Of a DNA stretch of 47,976 nt, positions 1 to 8,549 are shown one piece after another. A program made the translations under genes and the position numbers. Position 1 is the first letter of the stretch. Each line of letters begins with the position of its first letter. The stretch covers positions 1-47,976 of the forward strand of contig JBFFMY010000017.1 of assembly GCA_041563475.1 (NCBI GenBank), given 5' to 3'. The DNA comes from CAJXZP01 sp041563475 (lineage in GTDB: Bacteria; Bacteroidota; Bacteroidia; Flavobacteriales_G; Salibacteraceae). Below the pieces are notes generated by a model. It was not told the DNA's origin. It worked only from the letters and a program-made list of their open reading frames with translations, and searched no databases.

Positions 1-686
1 GCCACTTGATGATATTGTAACCCTCTGGGCATATCTACCGTTAAAGGTCGCATTCGTTTGTCTAACTCTGCCAAAAGCTCGATATATCCTTTGTTATTGT
101 TTTCTAGATATGCAGCATAAAAGGGCTTAACCTCAAAGGGCTCCCCGTAATAAACAAACAAATCAGACCTAAACTTACGATGTGCGCTATAATTAATTCC
201 AACAGGAACAATTTTTAAGTTGGTATCTGGGTTTTTGTCTAATACGCCAAAAGCAATTCGTGCAATTCCCTTTTGAAGTGGTCTTATAGATCGTCTTAAA
301 TTGTGATTGCCTTCCGGGAAAATAGTAACGGGTTGTTTACCTTCAACCAATACATCTACACACTTTTCAATTATGTTTTTATTTCGAATTATAGTATGCA
401 TCCCATCTCGTTCACGATAAATGGGCAACATGTAAATGTAGGAGAAAAAGGCATTTCCTAGTTTGGATTGAAAAACTTTAGCTTGTGTTAAAAAGTAGGA
501 GGTTCTTGGCTGTGTCATTACAATCGCCAAGGCATCCATAAAAGCATTTTGATGGGTTGGAGCAATTATTATTGAACCTTCGCCTATGGAATCATCCAGT
601 TTAACGGTTTCGAATTTCCGGTAAAAAAAACGCATGCCGATGCGCACATATAATGTAAGGAGACTTATAAAAGTGTGTTTTAGCAT
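1..686 (-). CDS. 1-acyl-glycerol-3-phosphate acyltransferase-like protein (PlsC family), partial
   Basis: The 3' part lies beyond the window edge; about 228 residues are visible. The protein begins MLKHTFISLLTLYVRIGMRF. Around residues 44-52 it has THQNAFMDA, the His...Asp acyltransferase motif in the H-x5-D spacing I associate with Bacteroidetes members, and FPEGNHN near residue 115 matches the second conserved block (FPEG). The family transfers acyl groups to lysophospholipid or glycerol phosphate at the inner membrane. It starts 10 bases after the stop of the upstream BASS transporter on the same strand, so the two are probably co-transcribed. The exact acyl acceptor cannot be told from sequence. 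Confidence 0.85.
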   Translation of the reverse strand, partial: MLKHTFISLLTLYVRIGMRFFYRKFETVKLDDSIGEGSIIIAPTHQNAFMDALAIVMTQPRTSYFLTQAKVFQSKLGNAFFSYIYMLPIYRERDGMHTIIRNKNIIEKCVDVLVEGKQPVTIFPEGNHNLRRSIRPLQKGIARIAFGVLDKNPDTNLKIVPVGINYSAHRKFRSDLFVYYGEPFEVKPFYAAYLENNNKGYIELLAELDKRMRPLTVDMPRGLQYHQV

Positions 687-696
687 GCCGGCAAAT

Positions 697-1617
697 TTAC
701 ACAGTTTTATTATTTGCACGTTTAAAGAAAAAGGAAATTATGCTACCGGATGCAATATGCCAAATTCCCCACCAAGCAGCGAGTAATGCCATACCTCCGT
801 TTCCATCAAAAACAGAAAAAATTATGGCAAGAGCTAAACCAGAGTTTTGAATTCCAGTTTCAATAGTGATGGTTCTTACGTCTTTAGAGGGTAATCTAAA
901 CGCTCTACCCGTAAAATATCCAACACCAAAAGCGACTAAGTTATGTACCAAAACAAGTGCAATAATATATTTATAATAAGCCATAAAAACATCCACGTTT
1001 TTACTAAAAGCAACAATCATAAAAATCAACAAAATGATAAATGAAATGGTGCTAATTGGGCCTTTAATTACTTTCGTTATTTTAGGGAGTTTAGCGGTAA
1101 AAATAATTCCTGCTATCAAAGGGACAACCAATATGGTTAAGACCTTTTTTAGGATGTCCATAAACTCCATTTTAATTTCAGAAACCCCTTCTAGTTTGCC
1201 TTCAAATATCCCTAGATATAAATCTGCATAAAATTCAAAATTGAAAGGGGTCATAAAAATGGCTGCAATAGAAGCAATAGCTGTAAGGCTTACAGAAAGA
1301 GCAATATTCCCTTTAGATTGTGCAGAAAAAAAGTTAGAAACATTCCCTCCAGGAGAAGCGGCAACCAATATCATTCCAAGGGCTAATTCGGGTAATGGTT
1401 TAATTAAAAGAATAACTAAAAACGTGGCTAAAGGAAGCATTACAAATTGACTTAAAGCGCCAACAAATACGGATTTCGGATTATTTTTAATTTCTACAAA
1501 CTCTGTTTTTTTAATGCACAATGCCACCCCAAACATTATAAATGCAATAGACAAGTTTAGCACGAATAAACTTTCATGGCTAAAGGCAATTTTTAAATTG
1601 GTAAAATCTTCACTCAT
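697..1617 (-). CDS. Bile acid:sodium symporter (BASS) family transporter
   Basis: Polytopic inner-membrane protein with about 8-10 hydrophobic segments. The conserved family block AASPGGNVSNFFSAQSKGN lies in the first half and ETGIQNSGLALA in the second half; these match the two crossover motifs that form the sodium and substrate site in BASS proteins. Known members import bile acids, pantoate or other organic anions with sodium; the substrate here is unknown. I chose the ATG (MSEDFTNLK). The frame extends 20 codons upstream only to a TTG (MDLCEF), giving a hydrophilic leader not expected in this family. The PlsC-like gene follows 10 bases downstream. Confidence 0.88.
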   Translation of the reverse strand: MSEDFTNLKIAFSHESLFVLNLSIAFIMFGVALCIKKTEFVEIKNNPKSVFVGALSQFVMLPLATFLVILLIKPLPELALGMILVAASPGGNVSNFFSAQSKGNIALSVSLTAIASIAAIFMTPFNFEFYADLYLGIFEGKLEGVSEIKMEFMDILKKVLTILVVPLIAGIIFTAKLPKITKVIKGPISTISFIILLIFMIVAFSKNVDVFMAYYKYIIALVLVHNLVAFGVGYFTGRAFRLPSKDVRTITIETGIQNSGLALAIIFSVFDGNGGMALLAAWWGIWHIASGSIISFFFKRANNKTV

Positions 1618-1783
1618 ATATCCCGGTTTAGGTGCATAGATAATTAATTGGAGCGATTTAAACTCACACAGATCCAAAAATCTCCTATTATTCGGGAATT
1701 ATTGAACTTGGGTTCAGTTTATTTCTTGGGGCAATAAAAAAGGATTTGTGATAAATCTCATATATGAAAGAAATCGAGTGATG

Positions 1784-1791
1784 TAGATTTG
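1784..1791 (+). promoter_or_regulatory. Putative -7 promoter box for the NifX-like gene
   Basis: TAGATTTG matches the Bacteroidetes -7 consensus TAnnTTTG and lies 19 bases upstream of the ATG. No clear TTG -33 box is seen at 17-20 bases, so support rests on the -7 box and position. Confidence 0.4.
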
Positions 1792-1810
1792 AATTCTAAA
1801 TTATTAAGAG

Positions 1811-2179
1811 ATGAAGATAGCTTTAACAAGTCAGAATAAACGTACCATAAGTGGACATGCCGGAAAATGCACCCGCTTTTATGTGTATGAAATTAATGAG
1901 AATAAAGAAGTAGTTAGCAAAGAATTGCTGGAATTAGACCCAGAAATGATGCTTCATTATCATTTTCATGGAGTAAATCCAGAGGCACATCATCCTTTAT
2001 TTGATATGGACGTTATTATTACTGGAGATATGGGGCCTGGTTTTCCAATGAAATTAGCCAAAAGAGGAATCCAAGCTTTTATGACAGACATTGTGGAATT
2101 GGATGAGGTAATTGAAAAGGCATTAGCCGGTACTTTACCGATGTTGCAACCCTCATCAAATCATCATTGCAATCATTAG
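1811..2179 (+). CDS. NifX/NifB-type dinitrogenase iron-molybdenum cofactor-binding domain protein
   Basis: A single-domain protein of 122 residues. It starts MKIALTSQNKRTISGHAGKC, the typical opening of the DiNase_FeMo-co/NifX fold, and has the conserved ITGDMGPGFPMKLAKRGI segment in the middle. The C-terminus ends in a short histidine/cysteine tail (HHCNH), and a second His-rich stretch (HYHFHG, then HH) lies near residue 50; both could bind metal. No nif genes are present, so a role in nitrogenase assembly is not implied. Stand-alone members are usually taken to handle iron-sulfur or other metal clusters. Neighbours are a ferredoxin (convergent) and ferredoxin-dependent enzymes, which fits an Fe-S-related role but does not prove it. 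Confidence 0.8.
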   Translation: MKIALTSQNKRTISGHAGKCTRFYVYEINENKEVVSKELLELDPEMMLHYHFHGVNPEAHHPLFDMDVIITGDMGPGFPMKLAKRGIQAFMTDIVELDEVIEKALAGTLPMLQPSSNHHCNH

Positions 2180-2207
2180 TTCATGAAATAATAAATCGAA
2201 AATAGTG

Positions 2208-2253
2208 AGCATAAAAAAACCGTTAGTGAATTCACTAACGGTTTTTTTATGCT
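2208..2253. terminator. Bidirectional intrinsic terminator (perfect 23+23 palindrome)
   Basis: The two 23-base halves are exact reverse complements, with no unpaired loop in the DNA. The core CCGTTAGTGAA / TTCACTAACGG is flanked by A7 and T7 tracts, so it can terminate both the NifX-like gene (+) and the ferredoxin gene (-). Confidence 0.92.
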
Positions 2254-2261
2254 TTTTGAAA

Positions 2262-2606
2262 TTATCCGTGCATGCACGCTTTTTTCTCTAATAAAAGTTC
2301 TTCTGTTTCCGGGTGTTCTTCACTCACGTGAATTGAATCTACCGGACATACAGAAACACATTGAGGCTCATCATGGAAGCCTTTACATTCTGTACATTTA
2401 TCTGCAACAATGTAAAAGAATTCATCACTTTGCGCATCTTGCTTCGCATCCGCATCTACTTCTCTACCATCCCATAATTTCACGGTACCGGTTAAATTAG
2501 TGCCGTCTGCATATGCCCATTCTTCGTCTGGTTCATATATGGCATGGTTAGGACATTCAGAAACGCAAGCGTCACAGTTTATACAATCATCATTAATAAC
2601 TAACAT
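2262..2606 (-). CDS. 2[4Fe-4S] ferredoxin
   Basis: A soluble 114-residue low-potential electron carrier. The first cluster motif is CINCDACVSECP near the N-terminus. The second is the extended CTECKGFHDEPQCVSVCP (CxxC-x8-CxxxC), the variant found in Allochromatium/YfhL-type ferredoxins. Between them lies an acidic insert of about 50 residues, and the tail ends KKACMHG. Ferredoxins of this type accept electrons from 2-oxoacid oxidoreductases; korAB lies divergently about 455 bases away, so this is the likely physiological partner (inference). It has its own promoter-like box upstream and shares a terminator with the NifX-like gene. Confidence 0.92.
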   Translation of the reverse strand: MLVINDDCINCDACVSECPNHAIYEPDEEWAYADGTNLTGTVKLWDGREVDADAKQDAQSDEFFYIVADKCTECKGFHDEPQCVSVCPVDSIHVSEEHPETEELLLEKKACMHG

Positions 2607-2660
2607 AAGTATAATTTTTACCCCGATTAAAACGGGTGGTTTTTATTTTTTTAATTGATA

Positions 2661-2668
2661 CAAAATTA
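2661..2668 (-). promoter_or_regulatory. Putative -7 box for the ferredoxin gene
   Basis: On the minus strand TAATTTTG matches TAnnTTTG, with a TTG 15 bases further upstream. The inferred leader is about 45-50 nt and includes a small CCCG/CGGG hairpin. Confidence 0.4.
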
Positions 2669-3018
2669 TAGACTAAAACCAAACAATCTAATCAATTTGC
2701 TTATTTAGAATAATTCTATTTTGCTAAAATAACCAAAAAACTGATGAATATCAATAATTAAACTTGGCTAAAAACGTAACAAAAAAAAAGGGTGGTAAAA
2801 GGTGGATTGAATCTTTGTGGATATCCTTGTTGTTTTATATTTCCATAAATCCTAAATTATCCACTACCTTGTATTTTCTAAAAGGTAGGAATTTAATTCA
2901 AGTTTTTATTTGTACATTTTTTTACGCAATTAAACCAAGTTTTCAATCGAGTCCAAGAAATGAAATATATCATAGGGCGATCATGATGAAACTCATATTT
3001 TATACTTTTTATTGAACC

Positions 3019-3026
3019 TACATTTG
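3019..3026 (+). promoter_or_regulatory. Putative -7 box for korAB
   Basis: TACATTTG fits TAnnTTTG and lies 35 bases before the korA ATG. No clear -33 TTG is present at the usual spacing. Confidence 0.35.
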
Positions 3027-3061
3027 GAGAGATAAAAATTGAAAATTCAACAATTAATAGA

Positions 3062-4909
3062 ATGAGTAAAACGACAGTTAAAGAATTAGAAAAAGTTGTT
3101 GTCAAATTTGTCGGAGACTCCGGTGATGGAATGCAACTTACCGGAACGCAATTCGCTGGGACGTCTGCGTTTTTAGGAAACGATATCGCTACATTCCCTG
3201 ATTATCCAGCTGAAATTCGAGCCCCGCAAGGAACAGTTGCCGGGGTTTCTGGTTTTCAGGTGCATATAGGAAAATCACATATTCATACTCCAGGAGATCA
3301 TTCGGATGTTTTGGTGGCTATGAACGCAGCAGCTCTAAAGGCAAATTTATATTCGGTGCCCAAAGGAAATACCATAATTATTGATACGGATAGTTTTAAA
3401 CGGAAAGACTGGGAAAAAGCAGGTTATTCTGCCGATCCTCTTACAAGTGGAGAATTATCCGATTTTAATTTAGTTGAAGCGCCAATCACTTCGTTAACGC
3501 GTACTGCTTTGGAAGGTATTGGATTAGATAATAAAAGCATTGTTCGAAGTAAAAATATGTTTGCTTTAGGTATTGTGTATTGGTTGTTTAGTCGACCAAT
3601 GGATTATACTGAACGTTTCTTAGCCGGTAAATTCGGGAAAAAGGAATTAATATTAGAAGCGAATATTAAGGCGTTACAGGCAGGTTATTATTTTGCTGAA
3701 ACCATCGAAGCTTTGCCATCTACATTTACAGTTCTTCCTTCCGATATGGAAAAAGGAACGTATAAAAGTGTAATGGGTAATGAAGCAACTGCTTGGGGTT
3801 TTATTGCTGCTGCTGAAAAGGCAGGGAAAGAATTGTTTTTGGGTTCGTACCCAATTACTCCAGCTACAGATATTTTACAAGAAGTGGCAAAGCACAAACA
3901 TTTTGGTGCGAAAGCATTTCAAGCAGAAGATGAAATTGCGGGTATCGCTTCCGCAATTGGAGCTGCATTCGCGGGTGATTTTGCCATTACCACAACATCA
4001 GGTCCTGGGCTGGCCTTAAAAGGAGAAGCTCTTGGATTAGCTGTTATGACAGAATTACCTCTTGTGGTAGTTGATGTGCAACGGGGTGGACCATCAACTG
4101 GTTTGCCTACGAAAACAGAACAATCAGATTTATTGCAAGCATTATACGGAAGAAATGGCGAAAGTCCATTAGTTGTAGTTGCTGCAAAATCTCCGGGTGA
4201 TTGTTTCGATATGGCCTTTAATGCATCTAAGATTGCTATGGAACATGTTACTCCAGTTATATTATTAACGGACGGATATGTTGCCAATGGGTCACAACCT
4301 TGGAAGATTAGAAAAATGGCTGATTTACCAGAAATCACTCCATATATGTTGAAAGAAGGTGATACACCAGAAAATTACAATGTATACGAAAGGGATGAAA
4401 AAACATTAGCGCGCAAATGGGTTCCAGTAGGAACAAAAGGATTTGAGCATAGAATTGGAGGATTAGAAAAAGATGCCTTAACAGGTAATGTTTCCTATGA
4501 TCCACCAAATCACGAAGTAATGACCCACGTTAGAGAGGCGAAAGTTCAGCGTGTTGCGAATTATATTCCTGATTTGGTTTTAGAAGGAGCACAAGAAGGT
4601 GAGTTATTGGTTGTAGGTTGGGGTGGAACGTATGGTTCACTTTTAACCGCTGGTGAAGATGTAGATCGTGGAGGTGTATTAGGGTTAGCGCATTTCAGCT
4701 ACATTAAACCTTTACCAAAAAATACCGCGGAAATTTTCAGTAAATTCAAAAAGATTGTGGTTTGCGAATTAAATAATGGACAGTTTATTAAGTACTTGCA
4801 AAGTGAATTACCTCAATTCAAATACTTACAGTACAACAAAATTCAAGGACTTCCATTTTCTTCTACTGAATTGACCCAAAAGTTTAATGAAATTTTAAAT
4901 AACGACTAA
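3062..4909 (+). CDS. korA: 2-oxoglutarate:ferredoxin oxidoreductase, fused gamma-alpha subunit
   Basis: A 615-residue protein with the gamma domain fused in front of the alpha domain, the usual arrangement in Bacteroidetes. The gamma part (about residues 10-200) opens VVKFVGDSGDGMQLTG and includes FPDYPAEIRAPQGTVAGVSG. The alpha part (from about 230) has GNEATAWGFIAAAEKAGKE, SYPITPATDIL, TTTSGPGLALKGEALGLA and the QRGGPSTGLPTKTEQSDL block. With the beta subunit it converts 2-oxoglutarate and CoA to succinyl-CoA and CO2 while reducing ferredoxin. It is followed after 3 bases by korB, so translation is probably coupled. Substrate preference (2-oxoglutarate versus other 2-oxoacids) is inferred from family resemblance. 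Confidence 0.93.
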   Translation: MSKTTVKELEKVVVKFVGDSGDGMQLTGTQFAGTSAFLGNDIATFPDYPAEIRAPQGTVAGVSGFQVHIGKSHIHTPGDHSDVLVAMNAAALKANLYSVPKGNTIIIDTDSFKRKDWEKAGYSADPLTSGELSDFNLVEAPITSLTRTALEGIGLDNKSIVRSKNMFALGIVYWLFSRPMDYTERFLAGKFGKKELILEANIKALQAGYYFAETIEALPSTFTVLPSDMEKGTYKSVMGNEATAWGFIAAAEKAGKELFLGSYPITPATDILQEVAKHKHFGAKAFQAEDEIAGIASAIGAAFAGDFAITTTSGPGLALKGEALGLAVMTELPLVVVDVQRGGPSTGLPTKTEQSDLLQALYGRNGESPLVVVAAKSPGDCFDMAFNASKIAMEHVTPVILLTDGYVANGSQPWKIRKMADLPEITPYMLKEGDTPENYNVYERDEKTLARKWVPVGTKGFEHRIGGLEKDALTGNVSYDPPNHEVMTHVREAKVQRVANYIPDLVLEGAQEGELLVVGWGGTYGSLLTAGEDVDRGGVLGLAHFSYIKPLPKNTAEIFSKFKKIVVCELNNGQFIKYLQSELPQFKYLQYNKIQGLPFSSTELTQKFNEILNND

Positions 4910-4912
4910 GCC

Positions 4913-5926
4913 ATGAGTGAGAATCCAATAATACAATACACAGCTAAAGATTTTTCTAGCGACCAAGAAGTACGTTGGTGCCCAGGTTGTGGTGATTACG
5001 CTATTTTAAAATCGGTACAAAAGGCTATGCCAGAAATTGGCGTATCAAAAGAAGATATCGTTTTTATTTCGGGTATCGGATGTTCGTCACGTTTTCCATA
5101 TTACATGGATACCTATGGATTTCATTCTATCCATGGACGTGCCCCTGCAGTTGCCAGTGGCGTTAAATTAGCCAATCCAAAACTTAGTGTTTGGCAAATT
5201 ACCGGTGATGGGGATGCTCTAGCTATTGGAGGAAACCATTTTATTCATGTATTGAGAAGAAATATTGATATTAATATACTGCTTTTCAATAATAGAATTT
5301 ACGGTTTGACTAAAGGACAGTTTTCTCCTACCACTAGTTTAGGGCATAAAACAAAGACTTCACCTCAGGGAAGTATTGATAATCCATTTAATCCAGGTGA
5401 ATTGGCTTTAGGAGCCCGCGCCCAGTTTTTTGCGAGAATTGAAGATATCAACCCAAAGGGAATGACTGAGATTTTTGTGCAAGCTGCAAAGCACAAAGGA
5501 ACTTCGCTTATCGAAATTTTACAAAATTGTGTGATTTTTAATGATAAAGTTTTTTCAGATTGGACAGCAAAAGAGGTTAAAGCAGATACTTTCTTAAGAG
5601 TTGAGCATGGTAAGCCAATGATTTTTGGTAAAGACAATAATAAAGGAATCATCCAAAATGGTTTTAAATTAGAAGTAGTAACTATCGGAGAAAATGGTGT
5701 TTCTGAATCAGATTTAGTAGTTCACGATGCACATGAAGAGGATATAACACTGCATATGATGTTAGTAAATCTTCAAATGCCAATGGTCACAGGCGTTATT
5801 CGCGCAGTAGAAAGCGAAACTTTTGAAGCCCGAATGGAGCAACAAGTGAAGGAGGTTAGAGCGAAAACTAAATTCAAAACCGTAGACGATTTATTAAGTA
5901 GCGGTGAAACTTGGGTAATAGAATAA
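4913..5926 (+). CDS. korB: 2-oxoglutarate:ferredoxin oxidoreductase, beta subunit (thiamine-diphosphate binding)
   Basis: 337 residues. RWCPGCGDYAIL near residue 22 supplies the first two cysteines for the single [4Fe-4S] cluster; further cysteines occur at GIGCSSRFPYY and LQNCVIFND. The ThDP motif runs from GDGDALAIGG to the NN of LFNNRIYGLTKGQ. The chain TYGFHSIHGRAPAVASGVK is strongly conserved in the family. It forms the catalytic centre that decarboxylates the 2-oxoacid and passes electrons to ferredoxin. A hairpin followed by T7 lies just after the stop, separating it from the nuo operon, although read-through would link the two. Confidence 0.93.
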   Translation: MSENPIIQYTAKDFSSDQEVRWCPGCGDYAILKSVQKAMPEIGVSKEDIVFISGIGCSSRFPYYMDTYGFHSIHGRAPAVASGVKLANPKLSVWQITGDGDALAIGGNHFIHVLRRNIDINILLFNNRIYGLTKGQFSPTTSLGHKTKTSPQGSIDNPFNPGELALGARAQFFARIEDINPKGMTEIFVQAAKHKGTSLIEILQNCVIFNDKVFSDWTAKEVKADTFLRVEHGKPMIFGKDNNKGIIQNGFKLEVVTIGENGVSESDLVVHDAHEEDITLHMMLVNLQMPMVTGVIRAVESETFEARMEQQVKEVRAKTKFKTVDDLLSSGETWVIE

Positions 5927-5932
5927 ATTAAT

Positions 5933-5970
5933 AAACGCTAATTGCAAAATTTGTTCTTAGCGCTTTTTTT
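5933..5970 (+). terminator. Probable intrinsic terminator after korB
   Basis: CGCTAA pairs with TTAGCG across a 15-base loop, and C plus seven T follow. The stem is short, so partial read-through into nuoA is possible. Confidence 0.55.
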
Positions 5971-6015
5971 ATTGAAAATAGTGAGGCAATTTTACTCACG
6001 TAAATTCAAAATAAC

Positions 6016-6366
6016 ATGGGCAACGAAGCAATTATTTTATTCATCATTTTAGGTTTGCTACTAGTAGGGGGAGCAATTGTGTTTTCTTATTATGTTACTC
6101 CCCATAATCCAGTTGGTGCTAAAGAGGAAACTTTTGAATGCGGTATAGAAACACAGGGTCCATCATGGATTCAATTCCGGGTGGGCTATTACTTATTCGC
6201 TATATTGTTTTTAATATTTGATGTAGAAACGGTGTTTATTGTTCCTTGGGCAGTAGTAATGAAAGAGGTTGGTTTAATCGCATTTATTGAAATAGCCATT
6301 TTCTTTTTTATACTCGGATTGGGATTAATTTATGCATGGAAAAAAGGAGCGTTAAAATGGGAATAG
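6016..6366 (+). CDS. nuoA: NADH-quinone oxidoreductase subunit A
   Basis: 116 residues with three transmembrane helices. The conserved loop FECGIETQGPSWIQFRVGYY is followed by FLIFDVETVFIVPWA; the first loop carries the cysteine that lies near the quinone chamber in complex I. It is the first gene of the operon and overlaps the start of nuoB. Its subunit sits where the peripheral arm meets the membrane arm. Confidence 0.96.
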   Translation: MGNEAIILFIILGLLLVGGAIVFSYYVTPHNPVGAKEETFECGIETQGPSWIQFRVGYYLFAILFLIFDVETVFIVPWAVVMKEVGLIAFIEIAIFFFILGLGLIYAWKKGALKWE

Positions 6367-6944
6367 ATATAAAGAATATGGACACTGAAATTCCGGAAGA
6401 TTTTCCAGGAAAGGTTATTCCAGCCGGAAACGGTGGAAAAATTATTGTAACTTCTTTTGACAAAATTATAAATTGGTCTAAATCAAATTCTTTGTGGCCA
6501 TTGACCTTTGGCACAAGTTGTTGCGCTATTGAAATGATGCAAACAGGAGCTTCTCGTCATGATTGGTCACGTTTTGGGTTTGAGGTTGCGAGAGCAACTC
6601 CACGTCAAGCCGATCTAATCATAATCGCGGGAACAATTGTGAACAAAATGGCCCCCGTCCTTCGTAGATTATATGAGCAAATACCAGATCCTAAATACGT
6701 GATTGCCATGGGCGCATGTGCTATTTCTGGTGGACCTTTTTTTTACAATAGCTATTCTGTTGTGAAAGGTGCTGATCATATTATCCCCGTAGATGTATAC
6801 GTTCCTGGCTGTCCACCAAGACCCGAAGCATTGCTTCATGGAATGATGGAATTACAGAAAAAAATCATGAATAGTTCCATGCTAGATAAGGAACAAACTT
6901 TAGATGATTTTGATAAAGGAATAATTCCAGATACAGAAAAGTAG
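6357..6944 (+). CDS. nuoB: NADH-quinone oxidoreductase subunit B
   Basis: 195 residues from the chosen ATG (MGIDIKNM). That start overlaps the nuoA stop by 10 bases and is preceded by AAAGGAG, one of the few good Shine-Dalgarno sequences in the window; an in-frame ATG 21 bases upstream is less likely. It carries the ligands of cluster N2, the last iron-sulfur centre before quinone: FGTSCCAIEMM, then MGACAISGG and VPGCPPRPEAL. The N-terminal 30 residues are variable, and the acidic C-terminal tail is longer than needed for the core fold. Confidence 0.96.
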   Translation: MGIDIKNMDTEIPEDFPGKVIPAGNGGKIIVTSFDKIINWSKSNSLWPLTFGTSCCAIEMMQTGASRHDWSRFGFEVARATPRQADLIIIAGTIVNKMAPVLRRLYEQIPDPKYVIAMGACAISGGPFFYNSYSVVKGADHIIPVDVYVPGCPPRPEALLHGMMELQKKIMNSSMLDKEQTLDDFDKGIIPDTEK

Positions 6945-6966
6945 TAAATTGAAATAACAACAAGTT

Positions 6967-7428
6967 ATGGATAACGAAAAATTAAAATCACTCATTGAAA
7001 GTTGGGAACCTGAAGCCGAAGTTAGTTTTGAAGGCCTACAATTTTTAACCGTGGTTGTTTCTCCAGATAAGTTGCATCCTTTAGCTGAAAAGCTAAGAAA
7101 TGACGCACAAACGAATTTCAATTTTTTAACGTGTCTTTCAGGTGCAGATTATAAAGAATACATGGAAGTGGTGTATCATCTTCGCTGCCAAGAAACGTTT
7201 GAGGAAATGGTTTTAAAAGCCAAAATTCCAACCCGTGTAAAACCAGAAGTCTCTACAGTATGTGATATTTGGTGGGCTGCAGAATGGCATGAACGTGAAG
7301 CATATGATTTATTTGGAATTGTGTTTTTAAACCATCCAGATTTAAGAAGAATTTTACTTGACGATGATTGGGAAGGGTACCCACTTCGGAAGGATTATGA
7401 TGACCCAGTAAATGTAGTTCGGTACTAA
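6967..7428 (+). CDS. nuoC: NADH-quinone oxidoreductase subunit C
   Basis: 153 residues, soluble, peripheral arm. The signature lies at the C-terminus: WHEREAYDLFGIVFLNHPDL, then RRILLDDDWEGYPLRKDY, matching the complex I 30-kDa subunit signature. It is a separate gene, not fused to nuoD as in some gammaproteobacteria. Its stop codon overlaps the ATG of nuoD by one base, so the two are translationally coupled. Confidence 0.96.
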   Translation: MDNEKLKSLIESWEPEAEVSFEGLQFLTVVVSPDKLHPLAEKLRNDAQTNFNFLTCLSGADYKEYMEVVYHLRCQETFEEMVLKAKIPTRVKPEVSTVCDIWWAAEWHEREAYDLFGIVFLNHPDLRRILLDDDWEGYPLRKDYDDPVNVVRY

Positions 7429-8549
7429 TGGGAAAAACAGCAACAAAATCAGAGATGAAAACCCAAGAGTATTTCATCAATATGGGGCCACAGCACCCAT
7501 CTACCCATGGTGTTCTTCGTTTGGTATTAGAACTAGATGGAGAAATCATTAAACAAGTAATTCCACATATTGGATACGTACATCGCTCTATCGAAAAAAT
7601 GTGCGAATTTGACAATTATCGTCAAATTGTTCACTTGACCGACAGAATGGACTATTTAAGTAGCCATATGAATAATGAGGCAGTGTGCCTTTTGGTAGAA
7701 AATGCTTTAGAAATAGAAGTATCGGATCGGGTAAAAGTGATACGTACTATTTTTTCTGAATTAACGCGTTTAGCCTCGCATCAATTATGGTGGGGTGTTA
7801 TGGGAATGGATATGGGAGCACTTACGTCTTTCCTTTATGGTTTCCGTGACCGTGAAATGATTAACGATATTTTCGAAGAAACATGTGGTGCACGTTTAAC
7901 TATGAATTACAATGTGCCCGGTGGAGTAATGTTCGATTTGCATGACAATTTCATTCCTCGGGTAAAAAAGTTTGTAACACATTTTAAAACCAAATTGCCA
8001 GAGTACGATAATCTATTATCTGATAATGTCATTTTTAGAGAACGTACCGAAGGTGTTGGTTATTTGTCCAAAGAAGATGCAATAAACTTTGCTTGCACTG
8101 GCCCTATGGCTAGAGCTTCTGGTATTAGTAACGACATCCGTAAACACAAACCATATAGTGCATATGATCGAGTGGAGTTTAAAGAAATCACTTCCGAAGT
8201 CGGAGATACTTTTGCACGATACAAAATGCGTATTCTCGAAATGTGGGAGTCTTTGAGCATCATAGAACAGCTAATAGATAATATCCCTGAAGGAGAGATT
8301 CAAGCGAAAACCAATGCGCTTATAAAATTACCGAAAGGAGAATTTTTCCAAAGCGTAGAAACTGCTCGGGGTGAATTAGGTGTTTATGCTGTAAGTGATG
8401 GAGGAAAAAGTCCTTATAGAATGAAGTTCCGTTCTCCAGGATTCTCTAACATGTTTGCTTTAGATAAAATGGCTAGGGGTTCAAAAATTGGTGATTTAGT
8501 AGCTATGATGTCCACCATAGATTTAGTTGTTCCTGATATTGATAGATAA
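7428..8549 (+). CDS. nuoD: NADH-quinone oxidoreductase subunit D
   Basis: 373 residues; the 49-kDa subunit, which forms the quinone-binding pocket with NuoB. INMGPQHPSTHGVLRL at the N-terminus carries the quinone-site histidine loop, followed by HIGYVHRSIEKMCE; the C-terminus ends MMSTIDLVVPDIDR. In 14-subunit operons nuoE, nuoF and nuoG normally follow. Here the stop codon overlaps the nuoH start by one base, so the NADH-dehydrogenase genes are absent from this locus and there is no remnant of them. Confidence 0.96.
   Translation: MGKTATKSEMKTQEYFINMGPQHPSTHGVLRLVLELDGEIIKQVIPHIGYVHRSIEKMCEFDNYRQIVHLTDRMDYLSSHMNNEAVCLLVENALEIEVSDRVKVIRTIFSELTRLASHQLWWGVMGMDMGALTSFLYGFRDREMINDIFEETCGARLTMNYNVPGGVMFDLHDNFIPRVKKFVTHFKTKLPEYDNLLSDNVIFRERTEGVGYLSKEDAINFACTGPMARASGISNDIRKHKPYSAYDRVEFKEITSEVGDTFARYKMRILEMWESLSIIEQLIDNIPEGEIQAKTNALIKLPKGEFFQSVETARGELGVYAVSDGGKSPYRMKFRSPGFSNMFALDKMARGSKIGDLVAMMSTIDLVVPDIDR

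Larger units (their letters stand above)
2607..3061. other. AT-rich divergent intergenic region between ferredoxin and korA
   Basis: No credible gene lies here. The open frames present begin at TTG or read low-complexity AT-rich sequence with no recognisable motif. It should contain the divergent promoters for the ferredoxin (-) and kor (+) genes. An imperfect hairpin, CCCG-ATTAAAA-CGGG with flanking pairs, lies at about 2620-2640 in the ferredoxin leader and is followed on the + strand by a T-rich stretch. It could be a weak terminator or a leader structure. Confidence 0.5.

Noticed and set aside
1811..2179. Nitrogen-fixation gene cluster
   Set aside because: Only a stand-alone NifX-type domain is present; no nifHDK, nifEN or nifB core is seen.
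2764..3015. 83-residue open frame upstream of korA
   Set aside because: It begins at TTG, has AT-driven composition and no family resemblance, and lies where the divergent promoters should be.
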